Shown one piece after another: positions 1 to 9,817 of a stretch of DNA of 27,000 nt. The notes beneath the pieces are model-generated. The model did no database searches, was not told where the DNA came from, and worked only from the letters and a program-made list of their open reading frames with translations. Location of the stretch: positions 1 through 27,000 of the forward strand of contig OUQQ01000241.1 in assembly GCA_900404475.1 (NCBI GenBank), in the 5' to 3' direction. Source of the DNA: Spongospora subterranea (Eukaryota; Endomyxa; Phytomyxea; Plasmodiophorida; Plasmodiophoridae). A program made the position numbers and the translations under genes. The first letter of the stretch is position 1. Each line of letters begins with the position of its first letter.

Positions 1-252
1 GCCTTTATGAAATACGCATCTGCGAAGACACCACCGTCGGATGCCGATCCCTCCCACCCTGCGAGAACGTATGTAAATCGCATGTCGAATGTGCATGCTG
101 CCAGGGCATTTTGACTATAGTAGCCTTTTCGATTGCGGAACGGTCTCGAAACCCCTCGAACAGGAGTGCACGGAATATGAGTTCCATCAATGTCCCCGAT
201 ACAATCTTGGAAATAGGGGTACATTTTCGGATTTTCCCTAATCTCTGCGGGG
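1..252 (-). mobile_element. PIF/Harbinger-type DDE transposase, partial (runs off the left edge)
   Basis: Reading the minus strand from about 252 to 1, one frame stays open to the window edge and carries the hallmarks of the DDE_Tnp_4 (PIF/Harbinger) nuclease. These are NPKMYPYFQDCIGDIDGTHI, with the first catalytic Asp in the DIDGTH block, then a basic NRKGYYSQN stretch, and then AGWEGSASDGGVFADA with the second catalytic Asp. Order and spacing fit the family; the third acidic residue would lie beyond position 1. No stop or frameshift interrupts the visible ~84 codons, so the element may be intact outside the window. The upstream part (about 252-528, minus) changes frame. An ATG-initiated acidic frame at 334-528 (six consecutive Asp) may be a first exon, but I could not place the junction or find the usual helix-turn-helix. 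The family is confident; the gene's 5' structure is not known. Confidence 0.82.
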
Positions 253-528
253 CATTGGAGTGCTGGCAAGCGAACAACGTCACGTTGACGCTTGAGAGAG
301 ATTTTTTTCTCTTCGAAGAGGAAACGCAGTTGGCTAAGTCGTGGCTGAGCATTGCTCAGAATCCAGCCAAGGTAAAGAATCGCCTGGTTTTCGACGTAAA
401 TTTTCACCTATGATGTCATTCATTGCTTGCTGGATCAGTTCGTCGTCGTCATCGTCATCCATCTGTGCCCTGAGGCGCGCCAGCACTGCCTCCACGGATC
501 TACCAGAATATACAGTTGTGGATTGCAC

Positions 529-751
529 TGGAACTCCAAAACTTATTCGGCGGACCGATGATACAGTCGTATTTCAGACAGGCTGGGCTGGTCGCGTCTG
601 GGAGATTTGTTGCCGCCAGTGCACTGCTGTGCGTGGGTTGGTGGGAGATTAGTGTATATTAGAGTGTGTATCCTCTACTGGGTACTCCCATCGCATGATC
701 TCTGGTGTGGCGAATCAGAAATCTCAATCCGGAAATTGATGAGGGTTCGGT
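529..751. other. Intergenic gap between transposase region and longin-like gene
   Basis: This short interval holds no frame with recognisable protein similarity on either strand. It would contain the 5' flank of both the minus-strand transposase gene and the plus-strand gene at 752. I see no TATA box or other promoter motif I can support. Confidence 0.4.
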
Positions 752-1315
752 ATGTTGCGGCGCGTGGTTATTTATGAGCGCGCATCAGGCGTATGCCTGT
801 TTAGCGAAAGTTGGGGGCAATGGAAAGGTGATCAAAGTCGAGGGAAAATTTGCGGTCTGGTGCAGTTTTTCTATCAGCTGGCGCGTGAAATCGAAAACGA
901 TGGAGAAGTTTCGCGAGTGACGTTCCAGGAATCGGCAAAGATCGACCGGCCCAGGTCATCGGCACCATTTCATTCTAGGTTTGCATCATTACCAGCGCGG
1001 GCAAGCAAGAGATCTGGAGGTACACCCTCGATGGGATTTACCGATAGCCATGGCCTCAATATGACATGTGCTGATCACGAGCAGCTTGTCGCCGCCGTAT
1101 TCTATGAAGATGATCCCGACGTATTGCTGATGCAGAATTTAGCTAATCAAGTATTGGAAAAGTTTACGGAAAAGTATCAAACCCAAATAGACGGAATGGC
1201 ATCCATCTTCGACAATGCGACCAAGATCCCTGATTTTGTTGTCGATGAAGACGCAGTGATGGCTGCGTTTCTGGGATTCTCAGAAGCAATTGAAAACCTA
1301 AGAAGGAACTCGTAA
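752..1315 (+). CDS. Small protein with a longin-like fold pattern, function unknown
   Basis: A 187-codon uninterrupted frame. The first ATG at 752 follows an in-frame TGA four codons upstream, which supports this start. The N-terminus goes directly into a beta-strand and turn (VVIYERASGVCLFSESW), then an amphipathic helix (GLVQFFYQLAREIE). After a Ser/Arg-rich insert (about residues 65-95) comes a strand-helix unit (LVAAVFYEDDPDVLLMQNL, then LANQVLEKFTEKYQTQI). This order resembles longin domains such as TRAPP Bet5, the adaptor sigma chains and the signal-recognition-particle receptor alpha N-domain, where the last helix has a similar look. I infer a membrane-trafficking or small-GTPase-linked role only from fold pattern; I do not recognise the family. 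It converges on the NIPA-like gene with 71 nt between the stop codons. Confidence 0.6.
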   Translation: MLRRVVIYERASGVCLFSESWGQWKGDQSRGKICGLVQFFYQLAREIENDGEVSRVTFQESAKIDRPRSSAPFHSRFASLPARASKRSGGTPSMGFTDSHGLNMTCADHEQLVAAVFYEDDPDVLLMQNLANQVLEKFTEKYQTQIDGMASIFDNATKIPDFVVDEDAVMAAFLGFSEAIENLRRNS

Positions 1316-1386
1316 GGCAGGATTTCTTTTTAATTTATTTACATCGTTATAAACGTGAACATATGGCAACGAGTTATGAGGGCTTG

Positions 1387-2817
1387 TTATAGCGGCCTTT
1401 GATTGGGGGCGTGGCTGACAACCCGGGAATTCAAGCGAGCACCAACAGACGACACGGCGAGAATATCGTCCAAGTTGAAAACGGTCAAGAATATCGGCTT
1501 CGCTTGCGGTATGACATCTTTTGGCGATCCGTCGTCGACTCCAGACTGGGCCAGTATGACGACGCCAATCACGATCAGAACGACGCCCAGCCCGAAACAT
1601 GCGGCCTGGAACGCTTCGAATTTAGAAAATTCCTAGACACCATCACATGATTAGATCGGAGTGATACAGCAGAGATCGATTACCTGAAAATAGATTCCGC
1701 CAGATGCGATTGAGAAAACGATCCTGAGGGGGCGTGACATATTACCAACTGGATGATTTGCCCAAATTATGGAAATATACCAGATTACTTGAAGAAGGGG
1801 GATGATAAATGTGGCATCAAACATGAGCGCTTTATGCATTCTCGCCAACTGTGTACGCGTTTGTATTTTGTCATCCATCTTTGATTGTTGACAGACATAC
1901 CCAAAATATCAACACGGTTAGCCAAGCAGCAATGATCAAGTACGTGAAAGGATTTCCCAGCTGATTCGATCCGGCTAAGGTCTCCTTCAGAAGCGCCGAC
2001 ACCGATTTGGCCAGCAATACCTTGAGGAACAGTTGAGCATGAAGCGACATCACTGCGATGAATAATGGGTCGAAATACCGATTGGGTTCCAACAACCCCA
2101 GATAATAATGAGAAGCATACAATGCTGATATTATTTGAAATTTTTGGAACAGGTTTCCTGTTGCACGTTCAGTTTGGTGTTAGCAAGAAAGTGTTTAGAC
2201 TCAAATCATTACGGGTTAGATAAACGGCATTGTAAAATGGCGAATCGCTTTTTGTCGTTTTCGATCTTGACATGAACAGATTGAAAGATCACGATCAGGC
2301 AAGCAGCCGATATCAGATAAGCTAGATAGGCGGGGGCGTACATCATCTGAATAAGTTCAGACGCCGTGAAATTGGTTCGAGGGTTTAACTCGCTAAACAG
2401 CACAATAGTCACGTTCCCCAATAAGATGACGAACGTGGCTATCTGAGAATATCCATCGATAGCAACATTGAAAAACGCCCTTGAATACAACAAATTGGTT
2501 ACGAATTGGACAGACCCGAGAGCGGACAGCATCGATTGGGAGCCATAAGAAAATGAGACAAAGTTGAGTATATTCCCCAGAACAAATATCACAATTCCAA
2601 TCAGCCATATCCTATGGGCATTATACCGCTTCGGGTCGGGCTGCTGTGGAAGCTCCTCTTTCACCACATGACTGTACTTGATCAGGTTTGATCCAGTATT
2701 GCTGATGAAAAACCAACGTAAATCTTCCGGTTGCGGAAACAGCAATCAGGTGCCAACTGGCATTTACATTGATATCGAACCAACCAGGTTCAAAACAGCT
2801 CCGATATAAAACGACAT
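1387..2817 (-). CDS. NIPA-like (DUF803/PF05653) membrane magnesium transporter, 7 exons
   Basis: Joined exons on the minus strand are 2768-2817, 2213-2701, 2079-2124, 1901-2020, 1781-1848, 1684-1723 and 1387-1632. The total is 1,059 nt, 352 residues, all in frame, with GT/AG introns of 51-88 nt. The start is the ATG giving MSFYIGAVLNLVGSIS, the usual first membrane segment of the family. Other family blocks in order are NTGSNLIKYSHV (about 18-29), SYGSQSMLSALGSVQFVTN in the middle, SGVVGTQSVLLAKSVSALL (spanning the 2021-2078 intron), PLLQVIWIVFSIASGG and IYFQEF near the C-terminus, then a last membrane helix and a polar tail. About nine hydrophobic segments are visible. NIPA proteins are membrane transporters linked to Mg2+ uptake; the substrate here is inference. 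Several exons are very small (40-68 nt), so automatic prediction may miss them. Confidence 0.87.
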
Positions 2818-3227
2818 AAATCATCAACCATCGGCGAAATTGCTCTGAAGATCAGAGGAAGAAATCGATGGAAATGAAGAGCAGAAGATAAATTGTCGAA
2901 AATTGCCAAGCTGTGCCAAGTCCGTCGTGTGGACAACTGTTTGATTCAGAGGAAAGCCAACAGAGTTGGCGAGGACTGTTTGAGATGAGACAGTGCCAGA
3001 TATGTCGTTACGAACGGGGTATCAGAATAGATCAAGTCAGTCCACTATAAATGCCCAAACCTCACGATAACCGACCGCGACCTTCAAGGGTTGCCCATTA
3101 GAAAATGGACTTGATCTGTAGCTACAGCCCTTTGATGCTTTCAAACATGGTGATAAAATAAAGGTCGCCCTTATGACTATTTTGAGATGATAATGAAGAA
3201 GGATATAACATGATTTTAGTGAGTCGT
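2818..3227. other. Intergenic: NIPA-like upstream region and uL15 3' side
   Basis: About 410 nt without a supported gene. It contains the promoter side of the NIPA-like gene (adjacent to 2817) and the 3' flank of the uL15 gene (adjacent to 3228). The sequence is of mixed composition with no repeat or RNA structure that I can support. Confidence 0.5.
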
Positions 3228-3677
3228 TTAGCAGGTTAATATAGCAATGCCTCCAGCAGCTTTGATCTTTTCTTCTGCTTTCTTGCTGAAGAATTTCGCC
3301 TTGACAATGGCGGGCTGTTCAAGCATGATACCCTTGCCAAGAACTTTGGAGAATCCAGCGAGAGTGACATCAATAACGGGGACCTTGTCGGTGCTAGTGG
3401 CAGCAGCATATTTGTCCTTAGTCTGTTCAGATACCAGGGACCAAATCTTTTCGACGTTAATGATTGGGCAGTGGTACTTCTGGTTGGTCTTGTTGAAATG
3501 GCGCATACCAACCTTGCCGAAGTAACCCGGATGGTATTTATCCATCAAAATGCGGTGATGGTGTTGACCACCGGCGTTACCACGACCACCAGGATGCTTC
3601 CTGTGCTTTCCGACACGACCATGACCAGCGGAGACGTGACCGCGTTTCTTACGGTTCTTCTTCAACGAGGTCGTCAT
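3228..3677 (-). CDS. RPL27A: 60S ribosomal protein uL15 (L27a; yeast Rpl28)
   Basis: A single uninterrupted 149-residue frame. The N-terminus is the Lys/Arg/Gly/His-rich family signature: a [20 protein letters not shown] run, then [15 protein letters not shown], then [16 protein letters not shown]. The conserved core [14 protein letters not shown] and the C-terminal [36 protein letters not shown] (given here as family blocks) are also present. Length matches the eukaryotic family (148-149 residues). uL15 sits in the large ribosomal subunit, its basic extension threading through rRNA. Many fungal ribosomal-protein genes have an intron near the start codon, but here the coding part needs none; an intron in the 5' untranslated region cannot be excluded. 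The start codon is 196 nt from the focadhesin stop on the same strand, so the promoter must be short or overlap that gene's 3' end. Confidence 0.98.
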   Translation of the reverse strand: MTTSLKKNRKKRGHVSAGHGRVGKHRKHPGGRGNAGGQHHHRILMDKYHPGYFGKVGMRHFNKTNQKYHCPIINVEKIWSLVSEQTKDKYAAATSTDKVPVIDVTLAGFSKVLGKGIMLEQPAIVKAKFFSKKAEEKIKAAGGIAILTC

Positions 3678-3843
3678 GATTGTCGAATAAGATCAGAAGT
3701 TAACTCCGTAGCGGACTCCGTCTGCGGACAGTGGAATCCAGTAACGACAGGACTAAGTATAGGGATAAAGCCCCTAATAGTACAGCATGTCAAAATTAAT
3801 CTGCACCAAGGTGAATGACATCGACAACAGCATGTTGATAGTT

Positions 3844-3853
3844 TATATATATA
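3844..3853. terminator. TATATATATA tract just past the focadhesin stop: possible 3'-end element
   Basis: An alternating TA run begins about 20 nt past the focadhesin stop codon (minus strand). UAUAUA is the known efficiency element of yeast mRNA 3'-end formation. A similar run lies in the NF-YB/HOM2 gap at 9810-9817. Function here is inferred from position only. Confidence 0.35.
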
Positions 3854-3873
3854 ATCTCGTGAATGTTTCTATA

Positions 3874-6800
3874 TCAATTAGTTATTGCAGCGTATAGCTC
3901 GGACAATATCACTGAAGCACATCTCGGATAACATTCGGCAACAGCGATTAAGGACGGTACCGCAGCGGAACGTACATCAGTTGAAAACTTGACATCATCA
4001 GGTGAAGGGTTAGCGAATCGCGCCAATCTCCTTACAATGGAATCGACGCTCATATCGTCCCAACCGTGCAGTATTTGCGGCAACGAATATGATAGTGTTT
4101 CGACATCGCCAGAGATTAACGGATTAGACCAGGACGTGACCATAACCCCTAATACGTGTAAAGCCAGAGTCGGATCATGAGAAGCGGCAGCCAAATCAAA
4201 CAGGTTCAGGATCCACGATAATCGGTGGCTTGAAGGGATTGACTTAGCACAAGAATCAGCGAATATGCCAATTGTCCTCGATTGTCCATGCGCTTCTGGG
4301 CCCACAATTAGCGTTCGAATTGGGATGAGACTGGCGACATCGATGACGCCACGCCGAACTAGATCACAGCGAATTGCTATGGCCCATGACAATCGATCTT
4401 CATTTGCTGGCGTTTCCAAGCGAACGGGAAAACAGTTATCGAGGTCTGCTATAGATATTGATGAAAAACACGCAGAGTAGGCAGCGAATAAGGGGGTATC
4501 GAACTCAGGCGGCAGTTGTAAACACAAATAATTAGATAAAAGGTTAATGACAGACAGCTTAACTGCATTATCTGGGCAAGCCGTTATTATTCGGCGAAAG
4601 CCAGTCAATAGCGGCTCAATGTAAAGTGAAGATGTGAACTTGTCCCGAATTAACGAGATTAGGGATAAACCTGTATCACGATCTAGACATTCAATAACTT
4701 CTGATAGCGACCTGAAAATCGTATGGTGCACAGAAACGGGTAACAACTTCAACGACGGTGGAGATATCAGATCAGCGATAGCCCGCTTTAGAGAATCCTG
4801 ATACCGAGCCTGCCTAAGGACCAGCCTGATAATCGCATCATATAAAGCTATCGCTAGCCTAAATAAGTTATCGTGAATGTTTTGAAAGAAAAAAAAAGCA
4901 AACGAACATACAAAGGCATTGAGCCGGAATGGCTTGAAGTGGGAAGCAGTTTGACGAGAGCTTGAGGAGATATGGGAATTTGAACCGACTTTTTGAATTG
5001 GGCAATATGAAGCAGGGCACGGATAATGGACGCCAAAACGCTATCAGTCGGCGATGATCTTCGCTCAACATTGCTACAGATAATACGTAACAAGGACCCA
5101 GACGGTGCAATACGTTTTGCATCGACGAGGGCTGCTCTGTCATAACCTGAATCAATCGATGAAATCAAGCCGAGACAATATGTTGATGCAACGACGATCT
5201 AAAACCACATGAGAACAATCAATATAACAAAGGAACAACGAAAGATAACCTGCGGGTGCATTGTCGCAGACGTGGCGTGGGATTTTATCATTTCATAAAA
5301 CGTGGAGCCGATTTGAGAAAATGAAGGATGATTAAGAAGCAGCTGATTAACTGCACCGCGGAAAGGATAAAGAATATCCATACCAGTAAAACCGACAATA
5401 CCAATAATGCACGATGATATCAAATCATCAGGCATTGAGGAAGTGGAACCTAGGATATACGGATCAGCTGGTTCGATTAACATGAATAGTGTTAAAATAC
5501 GAACCTTCAGCGATATCCAAAAGACGGGCACAGACCTGGAATGACAGATGCTTCGGTAGAGAAGACAAATTCGATGAATACTGAAGAGTGCTGCAAAAAC
5601 TAACAGCGGCTATACATGCTCCGATATCAGGATGGTCCATGGCAATTTGATGAAGGTATAGGTCGACGACAGCGCTGAGAACACCACCTGATATGATCCC
5701 AACTGAATACAGTCGCCAAGACAATTGCCCGAGGGAAAAAAAAGCTCCTGAAATTGGCCAAATAAAGTAAGAACGCGGTTCACACGATGGTGAGTATAGA
5801 CCAATACCACTACGTAATTCCGAGTCTGTATCCGATCTGGCAATTTCTAAAATATGATCATGAATTGAAGAAAGCCGAGAGTATTGACAAACCCGACATA
5901 ATGGCGCCCATAACATACATAATGCAACGGCGCTAGACCATGATTGCTTACTAGAACTGAAAGCCAGAGATTCTAACAGGTCAGTAATGGATAACAATGC
6001 GCAAATCTGAGCATTATCTTGCTCGTTATTGCTCTCGTGCGCATCGGGGCCATCCGCATCAGCAAGTTGATCTGCAATGATGCCAAGGCAAATACACGCA
6101 GCAGATGCTATTTCAGAATCCTGGTCATACACTAATTTGGAGATAAGGTCGACCGTTGCTAATTTCCGTGCATCATCAGTTGGATGTAAAGAAGACAAGG
6201 AATAAGATAGGGCTAGTATTGCAGCGGGCATGAGATGAAAATGTGCCGGTCCAAGTTCAAGCGAAGACAATTTCAAATACGACATTATATGATCGTGGAT
6301 TCGGGTACTGATTTCATAACAGCTCCATCCGCCGGCTTTGACGGCAACGCCTGCTAACGCCATTAACGTATTCCCAAGGCAGCGACTATCCTCTGACACT
6401 AGCATAACGTCGATCAGCGATTAACGGAAAATCGATTCTCAACGAATCATTACCTATTTTCAATAACTGCCGTTCTTCTTGTTCAAGCGCTAGTACATAT
6501 GTCGAGTGGCCTGACGTCGAGTGTGGATTAACGGTCAGTGCCGTAATTACAGCATCCATATACTGAATCCAAGACGATGAAATTGCAAGGGATACTATAC
6601 AGCCAATACGCGAAAAATTTGGAGACGGCGCATGCTCAACAAAATAATCAAGCTGAACCGAAGGTGAAAACGACGGTCGAGATGATAAAAATGTCAACAT
6701 TGACGTGCACATGGTGTCTCGGGCACACGATCTTGACACTGATCTCCATTGACTAGATATCGTCGACGAGGCAGATTTAACAATCTCTCTACATGAATCC

Positions 6801-9046
6801 TGTTTTGACGCGTTATCCAAAAAGCCAGTGATATCATTTGGTGATTGGTTGTCAGTATCTCTTATGAAAGCTTTGACTGAGGTATATTGCAACTGCAACG
6901 CACACATGATACCGATTAGGCGTTCAACAAGTGGTCGAATACGACCAGATTTCTCGGAGTGTATACGTGAAGCAGCTTCAGCTATGATATTTGCTTGACC
7001 GAAAAAATGGACAGCAGCTGGTTCAGATAACTGAAACTCGGCTGACGAATTACAGGCAAAATAAGAAGCGATCGCGATTAATGATCGATATGCGAACAGA
7101 CGGATATGAATAGATGGTGACGATATTGGGCATGTTTGTGACCACATCATCTGCAGAATATCTAGCATATGCGAATTTGAAGAATCGTGATCTTCTTCGT
7201 CATATTCAATCAGCACACTTTCATAAAGGCGAAACAGATTGATGATGGCGAACGGTTCGCGACCAACACAGAACTGACGAATCTGCCGGCGTTCGAGAAA
7301 CGCGAACACGATATGGAAGTCGAGTAAATACTGTTGACATAGCTCTTTAAGCGACAGAAGTGATAAAGCGACAGTAGATGTATTGTGATCTTCCAATAGC
7401 GACTGCAACAAAGGCACTAAAGGCAACGCCTGAGGTCCGCTAATCTGGCATATACCATATAATGAGGCGGATATGGCGACCCTCACTTCATCTGATGCAT
7501 CAAGGTTATCTAACAAAGCCTGATGAAGGCGATAAGATGACCGGGATTCGTTTGTCCATAGAAAAAACAACAGTCGGATAAAGAGCGCATGAAGGCTTGG
7601 ATGACGCCCGATTGGCAATATGATTCTCAGCGCATACGTTGCTCCGTTTACAGATCGTGCTAAAGCTGTTACGCCATACAGAAGATGCAGCCTCACAGCT
7701 GCATCGGGATTATTTCGTAGACTGTATAACATAACCGGGAACAAAACCAGTAGACCAGCAGAATGCTGTTTCGCCAACGATTCCAACCATGCCATTGTCT
7801 GGGCAATAACCGATGTGGGTCCAGACGATAACAACAACCCAAGGGTAAACCTCGAGGTCCGAATATCGTAATCGGACGAAATGCTGATATTACTTGAACG
7901 ATGAAGAAAGTTATCCAAATTTGATGGCCACACTGATGTCAGCGTCGATAGTAAATGGACAATGGGGGATAGACGAGGGAGTCGCCATACATCGATTAGA
8001 AGTGTACACGACGGCGAATGTGGAGCTATGGTCGATGGACGGTACAAACAGGATAGTGTTAGGTTGAACAAAAGACTGGCACGCTCCATGACAGCCTTCG
8101 AAAGCAGTTGTGAAGATAATAGCTCAAGCAAAGGTGCACGGAGGCTTCCTATGGCAATTTCGAACTCTTTCGGGTCTGAGGCACCGAACTCGATAAGTGA
8201 ATCAATGGAAATGCGAATTAAGTCGAGAAGACAGCACAGATCACGATCGGTCTGAAGGCCTGAATGATAATACATGACCCACGCCAAGACGAAAACAATT
8301 CGTGAATCAGCTGCAAGACATATGTCCAGTGAGAATAAATACAGCAGTGAGCGGCATGAAGGTTCTACAGTGCTATAACGGCAAAGATTATCCAATCCTA
8401 AAGCGACCAATTGCTTAGCGAGGTCAATACATACGTCAGCGCCATGGTAGTCAATGTCCAGGGAGAATACGCAATCAATAAGGTTAATAATATTGCCATT
8501 GTGATAAACAACCATAAATCCAGGATGTGTGCTAGGAAATGCAGAGGGTATGTGAATACCATGTATTTTGCACAATAACTCAGCGACCTCAACGCCAATC
8601 TCTGGATAACGCAAAGCAACGTTTATGAGACGCTGATGAAGATCAGCCCAAAGAACGACCAACTTCTCGCTCATAAAAATGTGAAGAACGAGAGGGCATA
8701 TTCGAACCAAATCTCGCATCGGCCGGTACACATGTTCGAACAGAGACGACATGAGACTGGGATACGCGTCCGGGCGAATGTTGATCATCCGAACAAGAGC
8801 AGACAGGATTGCAGGAGTGGGATTATCAACTAGATTCATGACAACGTTGGACAATTGCTGACATAAGCCATGAATGGATTGATCATGAGGAGTGGAGGAT
8901 ATCACCGTCAATATCGCTTGAGTAATCGATTCGTAGTCAGTAGATGATCTCAGCGTCGTTTGGGTAGAATGCGCCTCAGGAATCGCTATGGATCGTGTGT
9001 GCGCAACGACAGTGTCCCGACAGTCCTCAATATGGAGCCATGACAT
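3874..9046 (-). CDS. FOCAD: Focadhesin (FOCAD) homologue, ARM/HEAT-like repeat protein, 5 exons
   Basis: Exons on the minus strand are 6454-9046, 5505-6398, 5250-5449, 4912-5198 and 3874-4858. The total is 4,959 nt, 1,652 residues, with phases closing at every junction and introns of 51-55 nt. The protein is helical and Leu/Ser-rich throughout, as expected of alpha-solenoids. The clearest family signature lies at about residues 430-600 (the DUF3730 region of focadhesin): LLVLFPVMLYSLRNNPDAAV, then RLHLLYGVTALARS, then a HPSLHALFIRLLFFLWTNE block and a VRVAISASLYGICQISGPQA helix pair. The length is near that of animal focadhesin (about 1,800). In humans FOCAD supports the SKI RNA-surveillance complex through SKIC2; a similar role here is inference. 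The donor at 5504 (GTTCGT) is the weakest splice site. It is divergent from the NF-YB-like gene, sharing a 342-nt upstream region. Confidence 0.8.
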
Positions 9047-9388
9047 ATCTCAGGCGTTAGCCCAGCAGCACGGCAGCTCACGCGACCGATTTGCAGGTGC
9101 CAGCAAAGGTACCGATGATGGTGAGGAACAGCGCGGACTATCGCTGACCGTTCCCGAAAACCGGCACCATTTCCCGATATTGTCTGAACTTGTCTCTAAG
9201 CTCAAATGAACCGTATTGCTTGACATAACTCATCACTATTTAATTGATCTGTATATCGGATTGCATAATTAACCAACAGTTAAACGGATCTGTAACCGAG
9301 GCCGAGCCCACCAGGTCTCATAACTAACAGGATGAGGTGGAGTCCGCACGATTAAGAGGTCACGAGACACAACCGTCGTGATCGTTAG
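9047..9388. promoter_or_regulatory. Shared divergent upstream region of FOCAD (-) and NF-YB-like gene (+)
   Basis: The two start codons face away from each other across 342 nt, so both promoters must lie here, overlap a coding region, or be bidirectional. The half nearest NF-YB is richer in A/T (around 9220-9290), the half nearest FOCAD richer in G/C. I see no clear TATA box. No other gene is supported in the interval. Confidence 0.45.
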
Positions 9389-9805
9389 ATGGACCGTAAC
9401 GACAACACCGACACTGTAATTGACGGGCGGATCCCAGTAAAAGAGTCAGAGATTTACCTACCGTCATCTAATGTCATGCGCGTCATCAAACGAGCGTTAC
9501 CGGCTAATGCCGCTGCCAGCGCGGCCGCTGTCCGATACATGCAAATGTGTCTAAGGGAGTTTATCGCCTTCATAACAGGTGAAGCGGCATCTCATACCTC
9601 TGCGGCCAAGCGTAAAATGGTATCGGGCAAGGATGTGATTACAGCAAGCCATGCTCTCGGCTTCGATGAATATTGTGAAGTTTTGCAGCCGTTCCTAGAG
9701 AGTTACAAAAAGCATAAAGTATCAATCCGAGAGGCGAGCCGAATGCAGCAAGACGTGGAAATGGAGGGAAACAATATGGGCACATTCTGGCAAGCGAATG
9801 ATTAA
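9389..9805 (+). CDS. NF-YB/HAP3-like histone-fold protein, divergent
   Basis: An intron-free 138-codon frame. The histone fold spans about residues 20-110: EIYLPSSNVMRVIKRALPAN matches the helix-1 block of NF-YB (LPIANVSRIMKKALPAN). REFIAFITGEA matches the long middle helix, and KRKMVSGKDVITASHALGF and DEY match the RKT-ING-DLL-LGF-Y block. NF-YB pairs with NF-YC, and the dimer with NF-YA, to bind CCAAT boxes in the nucleus. Oddities: the loop-1 segment after PAN, normally rich in Lys/Asp and close to DNA, is Ala-rich here (AAASAAAV); the Trp in the usual DLLWAM is gone (DVITAS); and the Cys/Gln segment before RKT is replaced. POLE3/Dpb4 and NC2-beta were considered, but ALPAN and the LGF..Y spacing favour NF-YB. 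It is tail-to-tail with HOM2. Confidence 0.8.
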   Translation: MDRNDNTDTVIDGRIPVKESEIYLPSSNVMRVIKRALPANAAASAAAVRYMQMCLREFIAFITGEAASHTSAAKRKMVSGKDVITASHALGFDEYCEVLQPFLESYKKHKVSIREASRMQQDVEMEGNNMGTFWQAND

Positions 9806-9817
9806 ATTGTATATATA
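9806..9817. terminator. 12-nt gap between convergent stop codons, with palindromic TATATATA
   Basis: The NF-YB-like stop (TAA, 9803-9805) and the HOM2 stop (TAA on the minus strand, 9818-9820) are separated by only 12 nt. That gap is mostly TATATATA (9810-9817), which reads the same on both strands. UAUAUA is the yeast 3'-end efficiency element, so it could serve both genes. The 3' untranslated regions must overlap the opposite gene. This function is inferred. Confidence 0.4.

Noticed and set aside
441..463. Trinucleotide-like GTCGTC/ATC run
   Set aside because: It encodes a short poly-Asp stretch in a possible transposase exon and is too short to call a microsatellite.
3247..3818. Plus-strand open frames opposite the uL15 gene
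   Set aside because: They are antisense to a ribosomal-protein gene with an unmistakable match.
6386..6454. Apparent frameshift between the two large focadhesin frames
   Set aside because: A normal 55-nt intron (6399-6453, GTAATG...GCTAG) joins them in frame.
7620..8833. Plus-strand open frames opposite the focadhesin gene
   Set aside because: They overlap a 2.6-kb uninterrupted minus-strand exon with clear focadhesin similarity.
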